Position numbers and translations under genes: made by a program. The notes under the pieces are model-generated. The model was given only the letters and a program-made list of their open reading frames with translations, had not been told where the DNA came from and ran no database searches. This document shows positions 59,131 to 64,000 of a stretch of DNA of 64,000 nucleotides, piece after piece (position 1 is the stretch's first letter; every line of letters begins with the position of its first letter). This DNA is from Bhargavaea ullalensis (GTDB taxonomy: Bacteria > Bacillota > Bacilli > Bacillales_A > Planococcaceae): NCBI RefSeq assembly GCF_040545425.1, contig NZ_JBEPLW010000004.1; one strand, given 5' to 3'.

Positions 59131-60426
59131 ATGGAAAAAATTATGATCAGTGAAATGCCGAAGCACGTCGGCGAAGAGGTGCGCATCGGTGCGTGGCTTG
59201 CCAATAAACGTTCAAGCGGGAAAATCGCCTTCCTGCAGCTCCGCGACGGCAGCGGATTTGTGCAGGGCGTCGTCGTCAAGGCGGATGTTCCGGAAGATGT
59301 GTTCGCCGCAGCCAAGGCGATCCACCAGGAGACGTCCATGTATGTAACGGGCACGGTCGTCGAGGACGAGCGCTCCGCGTTCGGCTACGAGCTCCAGGTT
59401 TCCGGCATCGAAGTGATCGGCGAGTCGGACAACTATCCGATCACGCCAAAGGAACACGGCACGGAATTCCTGATGGATCACCGTCATCTGTGGCTGAGGT
59501 CCAAGAAACAGCATGCCATCATGAAAGTCCGCAACGAGATCATCCGGGCCACTTATGAGTTCTTTAACGGACGCGGGTTCACGAAGATCGACCCGCCCAT
59601 CTTGACCGGTTCTTCACCTGAAGGAACGTCCGAGCTGTTTCACACGAAGTACTTCGATGAAGATGCCTATCTGTCCCAGTCCGGCCAGCTCTATATGGAA
59701 GCAGCCGCGATGGCGCTCGGCAAAGTGTTCTCATTCGGCCCGACATTCCGCGCCGAAAAGTCGAAAACACGCCGCCACCTCATCGAATTCTGGATGATCG
59801 AGCCGGAAATGGCGTTCACCGAGCATGCGGAATCGCTTGAAGTGCAGGAGCAGTATGTCGAGCATATCGTCGGGTCGGTCCTGAACAACTGCAAGCTCGA
59901 ACTCGGCATTCTTGGACGAGATCTGTCCAAACTGGAGCAGGTAAAGGCGCCGTTCCCGCGCATCACTTATGATGAAGCGATCGAATTCCTCCACAAGGAA
60001 GGCTTCGACGACATTCAGTGGGGCGATGACTTTGGAGCGCCCCATGAAACGGCGATCGCCGAGCATTACGACAAGCCGGTGTTCATCGTCAACTATCCGA
60101 CGGCGATCAAGCCGTTCTATATGCAGCCTCACCCGGATCGTGATGACGTCGTGCTTTGTGCCGACCTGATCGCGCCGGAAGGCTACGGGGAAATCATTGG
60201 CGGCTCTGAGAGGATCCACGACTTCGAACTGATGAAGCAGCGAATCGAGGAACATCATCTCGATCCGGAAGCTTATGCCTGGTACCTGGAGCTTTCAAAG
60301 CAGGGCCCTGTGCCGCACTCCGGATTCGGTCTCGGCCTTGAGCGCACGGTCGCCTGGATCAGCGGCGCCGAGCACGTCCGTGAATCCATTCCGTTCCCTC
60401 GTCTGTTGAACAGGCTCTACCCATGA
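59131..60426 (+). CDS. asnS: Asparaginyl-tRNA synthetase
   Basis: Charges tRNA-Asn directly. The 431-residue class IIb enzyme has an N-terminal OB-fold anticodon-binding domain (about 15-100), motif 2 in FRAEKSKTRRHLIEFWMIE and motif 3 in GFGLGLERTVAWI. ATG 59131 with CACGGAGG is preferred to the longer upstream frame. The stop overlaps an in-frame ATG of dnaD. Confidence 0.95.
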   Translation: MEKIMISEMPKHVGEEVRIGAWLANKRSSGKIAFLQLRDGSGFVQGVVVKADVPEDVFAAAKAIHQETSMYVTGTVVEDERSAFGYELQVSGIEVIGESDNYPITPKEHGTEFLMDHRHLWLRSKKQHAIMKVRNEIIRATYEFFNGRGFTKIDPPILTGSSPEGTSELFHTKYFDEDAYLSQSGQLYMEAAAMALGKVFSFGPTFRAEKSKTRRHLIEFWMIEPEMAFTEHAESLEVQEQYVEHIVGSVLNNCKLELGILGRDLSKLEQVKAPFPRITYDEAIEFLHKEGFDDIQWGDDFGAPHETAIAEHYDKPVFIVNYPTAIKPFYMQPHPDRDDVVLCADLIAPEGYGEIIGGSERIHDFELMKQRIEEHHLDPEAYAWYLELSKQGPVPHSGFGLGLERTVAWISGAEHVRESIPFPRLLNRLYP

Positions 60427-60449
60427 TGAAGGCGAAGGAGGTTGATTCG

Positions 60450-61166
60450 ATGAACAGTCAGGATCGGCTCCGGATATGGATCGAGCGGGGAAATGTCCAC
60501 ATTTCCCAGCTCTTTTTTCACTCATACAAAAAACTCGGGATCCGTGACATGGACGCGCTGCTCGTTCTGCAGCTGATGTCCTTTGCAGAAGACGGCAACG
60601 GGCTGCCCGGCCCTTCGGACATCGCCATCCGCATGTCCCTTCCCGAAGAAGAGATCGGCTCGGGACTCCAGCGGCTCATGCAGTCCGGGTTCCTGGCGAT
60701 TGAGCGGACGATGGACGATGACGGGCGTCTCAGCGAGTCCTACTCGCTTCATCCGCTCTGGAACCGCCTCGTCGACGAAGAGATCCATCTCTGCGACGGA
60801 CAGGCCCAGGCGGACCGGCAGGCGGAAGAAGGCGAGATTTTCGCCATCTTCGAGCAGGAATTCGGCCGGCTCCTGAGTCCGATGGAATGCGAGACGATTT
60901 CGATGTGGTTCGATGAAGACGGACATTCGCCGGAACTTATCAAGGCGGCACTGCGTGAAGCGGTCATCGCCCGAAAAGTGAGCCTCCGCTACATTGACCG
61001 GATCTTGTTCGAATGGAAAAAGAAAAATGTCCGCTCCGTCAGCGATGCCGAAGAAGAGGCGCGCCAGTTCCGCGAAGGCGGTGCACCTGCCCGCCAATCG
61101 CAGCACCATGCGGAGGAACCGGCCCCGAAAGTCCAGTTCTACAACTGGCTGGAAGACCGGAACTGA
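60450..61166 (+). CDS. dnaD: DNA replication protein DnaD
   Basis: Remodels DNA during helicase loading at oriC and in restart of stalled forks. The 238-residue protein has an N-terminal winged-helix oligomerisation domain (about 10-95) and a C-terminal DnaD domain (about 130-200) with LSPMECETISMW and IDRILFEWKKKNV. ATG 60450 with AAGGAGG at 8-base spacing is used; ATG 60423 overlaps asnS. The tail ends in FYNWLE, typical for the family. Confidence 0.93.
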   Translation: MNSQDRLRIWIERGNVHISQLFFHSYKKLGIRDMDALLVLQLMSFAEDGNGLPGPSDIAIRMSLPEEEIGSGLQRLMQSGFLAIERTMDDDGRLSESYSLHPLWNRLVDEEIHLCDGQAQADRQAEEGEIFAIFEQEFGRLLSPMECETISMWFDEDGHSPELIKAALREAVIARKVSLRYIDRILFEWKKKNVRSVSDAEEEARQFREGGAPARQSQHHAEEPAPKVQFYNWLEDRN

Positions 61167-61207
61167 ACCCGGCGGTCGCCGAAAAAGCACGCACTCATTC
61201 CTAAATG

Positions 61208-61248
61208 AAAACGGCCGGATCGCCTGGAATTGGCGGTCCGGCCGTTTT
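61208..61248. terminator. Terminator-like hairpin directly before nth
   Basis: Perfect 12-base arms 61208-61219 and 61237-61248 with A4/T4 ends and an inner CGCC/GGCG stem. The nth ribosome site begins 3 bases after it, leaving no room for a promoter in between. Confidence 0.8.
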
Positions 61249-61263
61249 GGAAAGGAGCATTTG

Positions 61264-61935
61264 ATGCTTACAAAAACTCAATGGCAGTTCTGCCTGCAGG
61301 AAATCGGGGAGATGTTCCCGGATGCCCGCTGCGAGCTCGTTCATGACAATCCGTTTGAACTGCTTGTCGCGACTCTCCTGTCCGCGCAGTGCACGGACGT
61401 GCTCGTCAATAAAGTCACCAAAGACCTTTTTCAAAAGTACAGACGCCCGGAGGATTACTTGGCGGTGCCCCTGGAGGAACTTCAAAATGACATCCGGTCG
61501 ATCGGACTGTTCCGGAACAAGGCAAAGAACATCCAGGCGATGAGCCGGATGATCATCGAACAGTTCGGCGGGGAAGTGCCGCAAGACCGGGATGTGCTGA
61601 CTACGCTGCCCGGGGTCGGACGCAAGACCGCGAACGTCGTCGTCTCCGTGGCATTCGATGTTCCGGCACTTGCCGTCGACACCCACGTGGAACGGGTCGC
61701 CAAGCGGCTTGGCATGAACCGCTGGAAAGACACACCCCTCCAGGTGGAGGAGAAGATCATGCGCTGGACTTCCCGAGAAGAGTGGTCAAGGACGCATCAC
61801 CGGCTCATTTTCTTCGGCCGCTATCACTGCAAGGCGCAAAACCCCCGGTGTGAAATCTGCCCGCTCCTTCCGCTTTGCAGGGAAGGGCGCAAGCGCATGG
61901 GCATCCGGAAGGACGAACTCCTTCCGGAACGTTGA
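61264..61935 (+). CDS. nth: Endonuclease III
   Basis: A DNA glycosylase/AP lyase for oxidised pyrimidines. The 223-residue protein has the helix-hairpin-helix LPGVGRKTANVVV with the catalytic lysine, the catalytic aspartate in AVDTHVERVAKRLG, and a C-terminal [4Fe-4S] site with cysteines in CKAQNPRCEICPLLPLC. AAAGGAG lies 6 bases before the ATG. In B. subtilis it follows dnaD and precedes ypoC; here ypoC is missing and ponA converges. Confidence 0.96.
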   Translation: MLTKTQWQFCLQEIGEMFPDARCELVHDNPFELLVATLLSAQCTDVLVNKVTKDLFQKYRRPEDYLAVPLEELQNDIRSIGLFRNKAKNIQAMSRMIIEQFGGEVPQDRDVLTTLPGVGRKTANVVVSVAFDVPALAVDTHVERVAKRLGMNRWKDTPLQVEEKIMRWTSREEWSRTHHRLIFFGRYHCKAQNPRCEICPLLPLCREGRKRMGIRKDELLPER

Positions 61936-61982
61936 CAGTCTGTACTGCACATCGGAGTTCCATCAAACATTGCGGAGCCACA

Positions 61983-62028
61983 AAAAAACCTGCGGAACAG
62001 GGAGCTTTTCCCGGTCCGCAGGTTTTTT
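61983..62028. terminator. Bidirectional terminator between nth and ponA
   Basis: Perfect 14-base arms 61983-61996 and 62015-62028 with A6/T6 ends between converging genes. Confidence 0.93.
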
Positions 62029-62051
62029 GCATTGACACTGATTCATGTTCG

Positions 62052-64000
62052 TCAGTCGCCGGAATCCTGGCCGCCTTGATCCTGGCCACCCTGATTTCCG
62101 TTGCCGGCGGAGTCTCCGCCACCGGAGTTTCCGCCCCCCTGGTTGCCGCCCTGGTTGCCACCGCCGGAGTTGCCTCCGCCTTGGTTACCGCCCTGGCCGC
62201 CGCCTTGGTTGCCACTGCCGGAGTTGCCTCCGCCTTGGCCGCCGGAATTCCCTCCGCCTTGGTTGTTGCCTCCGCCTTGGTTGTTCTGGTTGTTGCCCGG
62301 AGGGACACTCTGGTTATTGCCGTTGTTGTTTCCGTTGCCGTTATTGTTTTGGTTGCCGCCTTGCTGGTTGTCCTGATCACCGTCCTGGTCACCTTCATCC
62401 GGACTTTCCTGTCCGTCGTTCGGTTCGGGATTTTCATCAGGTTCGGTTTGATCCGGTTCTTCTTCATCTGGCTCGTCGACCGCCTGGCCGACCTGGAGGG
62501 AGACGGACGCCGGTGCACTCGTTTCGTCTCCGAGCACGGCAACAACGGTGAATGTGTAGTTGCGTCCCGGCTCGATTCCCGTGGCGGCCGCCGACTTGTC
62601 GGACGTGGTCGTCAGCGTCTGCGAACCGCCGCCGTCGTCGCTGTAGGAAACGGTGAATTGAACGTTTCCTTCCGCATCATCCGGCGCCTTGTGCTTCCAA
62701 GTGAGGTTGACGAGGTTCTGGCTTTCATCGTAATCGGCTTTCAGGCCGGTCGGGGCCGCCAAGCCGACTTCCTCTTTTTCCTCTTTTTTCGGCTTGGCCG
62801 CTTTTTTCGGCTCATGTCCGCGGACGAACAGCTCGGTGCTCTTCTTGTCGGAAGGCGTTCCGGCACCGGCAAGCCGGAGAGGATCCGAGCCGACGACGAT
62901 CGCCGCTTCGACGACCGATTTCGGTTTCTGGAACTTCGTATTGTCCGCACGCTGCGCCAGATCCTGGATAATATCAGAGAAAGCGGTCTGCGGGAATGAC
63001 CGTTCCGACCATTTTTGGATCGGCTGTTTGTATTTTTCGTTGCCGGCCCACACCGCAATCGAATACTGAGGCGTGTAGCCGACGAACCAACTGTCCGGAA
63101 CCGAGAATCCGTCCTGTCCGATGCCGATCTGCTGAAGAGTCTTGCTGTCGTAGTTCGTCGTTCCGGTTTTGCCGGCGACGTCCAGGCTGCCGCTCTTCAC
63201 GTACTTGAAGCCGGAGCCCTGAGGGTTTTTCACGACATCCCGGAGGATATCGGTGATCATGTATGCCGTCGAATCCTTCATCGCGCTGACCGGCTTCGGT
63301 TTCAGGCTGCGTTCCGTCTTGCCGTCCCGGAGGATGACTTTGTCGACGGTGTACGGCTCGGTGTACAGGCCGCCGTTGCCGAATGCGGCATAGGCGCCCG
63401 CCATCTCGAGAGGAGATGCGGACACGCCGCCGCCGATCGCGTTGGAGGAGTTCGGCTTCTCAACCTTGATGCCGAGGTTGCCGGCGAACTCGGCTGCACG
63501 GCCGCCGCCGACTTCCTCGAACGTCTTGATGGCCGGGACGTTCTGTGACATGTAGAGCGCCTTGCGCATCGTGATCTTGCCGAGATATTTCCCGTTGGCG
63601 TTTCGGATCACCTGGTCGGATCCTTTATAAGTCGTCTTGACGTCTTTGACCGTCTGGCCCGTCGACCAGTTGAGGTACTCGACCGCCGGACCGTAGTCCA
63701 GGACCGGCTTGACCGTCGAGCCGATGTCGCGTTTCTGCGTGGCGTAGTTCCAGTTGCCCTGGACATAGTCACGGCCGCCGCCGATTGCGCGGATGGCGCC
63801 GGTCTGCGTGTCAACGACCGCGGCACCTGCCTGGAGCCGGTCACCCGGCATATTGTCGGACGATACGACCTGTTCGACTTTTTCCTGTGCGGCCGGGTCG
63901 AGGGTCGTGTAGATTTTCAGGCCGTCCGAGATCGACAGGTCCTGTTTTTCGAGTTCGTGGGTGACGATGTCGACGAAGGCCGCGTATTTTCCGGTGTTGT
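62052..64000 (-). CDS. ponA: Penicillin-binding protein 1A (partial, 5' end outside window)
   Basis: A class A peptidoglycan synthase. The visible 648 residues cover the end of the linker, the transpeptidase domain and the tail. The active-site serine is in GSTVKP, the second motif is SQN (YMSQNVPA) and the third is KTGT (VAGKTGTTNY). A fibronectin type III-like domain follows, then an acidic stretch and a tail of about 75 residues of Gly, Asn, Gln and Ser (GGGNQ-type repeats) to the C-terminus. The glycosyltransferase domain and the membrane anchor lie beyond the window edge. The frame stays open to position 64000. Confidence 0.93.
   Translation of the reverse strand, partial: NTGKYAAFVDIVTHELEKQDLSISDGLKIYTTLDPAAQEKVEQVVSSDNMPGDRLQAGAAVVDTQTGAIRAIGGGRDYVQGNWNYATQKRDIGSTVKPVLDYGPAVEYLNWSTGQTVKDVKTTYKGSDQVIRNANGKYLGKITMRKALYMSQNVPAIKTFEEVGGGRAAEFAGNLGIKVEKPNSSNAIGGGVSASPLEMAGAYAAFGNGGLYTEPYTVDKVILRDGKTERSLKPKPVSAMKDSTAYMITDILRDVVKNPQGSGFKYVKSGSLDVAGKTGTTNYDSKTLQQIGIGQDGFSVPDSWFVGYTPQYSIAVWAGNEKYKQPIQKWSERSFPQTAFSDIIQDLAQRADNTKFQKPKSVVEAAIVVGSDPLRLAGAGTPSDKKSTELFVRGHEPKKAAKPKKEEKEEVGLAAPTGLKADYDESQNLVNLTWKHKAPDDAEGNVQFTVSYSDDGGGSQTLTTTSDKSAAATGIEPGRNYTFTVVAVLGDETSAPASVSLQVGQAVDEPDEEEPDQTEPDENPEPNDGQESPDEGDQDGDQDNQQGGNQNNNGNGNNNGNNQSVPPGNNQNNQGGGNNQGGGNSGGQGGGNSGSGNQGGGQGGNQGGGNSGGGNQGGNQGGGNSGGGDSAGNGNQGGQDQGGQDSGD

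Noticed and set aside
61875..62999. 374-codon + strand frame over ponA
   Set aside because: Antisense shadow of the Gly/Asn-rich tail and FN3 region; low-complexity Ala/Val/Arg composition and no ribosome site.

Overview
The window is a GC-rich stretch (clearly above 50 % GC by eye) of the chromosome of a low-GC-phylum Gram-positive rod. Gene content and order follow the Bacillus subtilis backbone from rluB/resA to ponA, read almost entirely on the + strand. The protein variants, the LysM/YpbE and YpiB genes, the bacillithiol genes and two intergenic palindrome families point to Bacillales, most likely a high-GC member of the Planococcaceae (Bhargavaea- or Sporosarcina-like; this is inference). 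spoIVA, sleB and ypeB indicate an endospore former or a descendant of one.

Layout. 1-300: the 3' end of an IS1182-type transposase gene. 354-9004: rluB, the cytochrome c maturation and redox-signalling operon resABCDE, then the ECF sigma factor pair sigX-rsiX. 9093-10004: FMN riboswitch and the riboflavin transporter ribU. 10194-20709: a dispersed palindrome, ferredoxin (-), ypbB-recQ, ypbE, a CBS protein, ypbG, bacillithiol disulfide reductase ypdA, asparaginase (-), prsW and the spore germination pair sleB-ypeB. 20853-29020: cmk, plsC, ypfD, der, gpsA, yphE, yphF, spoIVA, hbs. 29218-33191: folE, mtrB (TRAP), then menaquinone side chain and ring methylation (hepS, menG, hepT) and ndk. 33428-39637: aroC-aroB-aroH-hisC-tyrA-aroA without any trp gene. 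39779-46768: ypiA-ypiB-ypiF, the menaquinol:cytochrome c reductase qcrABC, ypjA, a zinc metallopeptidase and a YitT protein (-). 46795-47052: a repeated palindromic element. 47124-51947: ypjD, dapB, mgsA, bshA, cca, birA. 51951-54246: a structured leader with terminator, then panBCD. 54435-61935: dinG, ypmA, ypmB, aspB, asnS, dnaD, nth. 62052-64000: the 3' part of ponA (-).

How it fits together. Respiration is a theme: res genes make and regulate cytochrome c, hepS/menG/hepT make menaquinone, and qcrABC uses both; a ResD-like box lies upstream of the qcrA promoter. Thiol redox is served by bshA and ypdA. Amino acid, pantothenate and folate precursor synthesis fill much of the rest. No tRNA, rRNA, CRISPR array, prophage or defence island was seen. 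Compared with the B. subtilis order as I remember it, ypbD, mecB, gudB, ypfA, cheR, the trp genes, ypjB, bshB1 and ypoC are missing from their usual places.

The most interesting non-coding signal is the panB leader (51987-52145), where one 5' segment can pair either with a downstream stem partner or with the 5' arm of the terminator. This is the layout of a transcription-attenuating riboswitch and matches the position of the orphan pan RNA motif. Start codons were chosen by ribosome binding site and family length, and several differ from the longest open frame.
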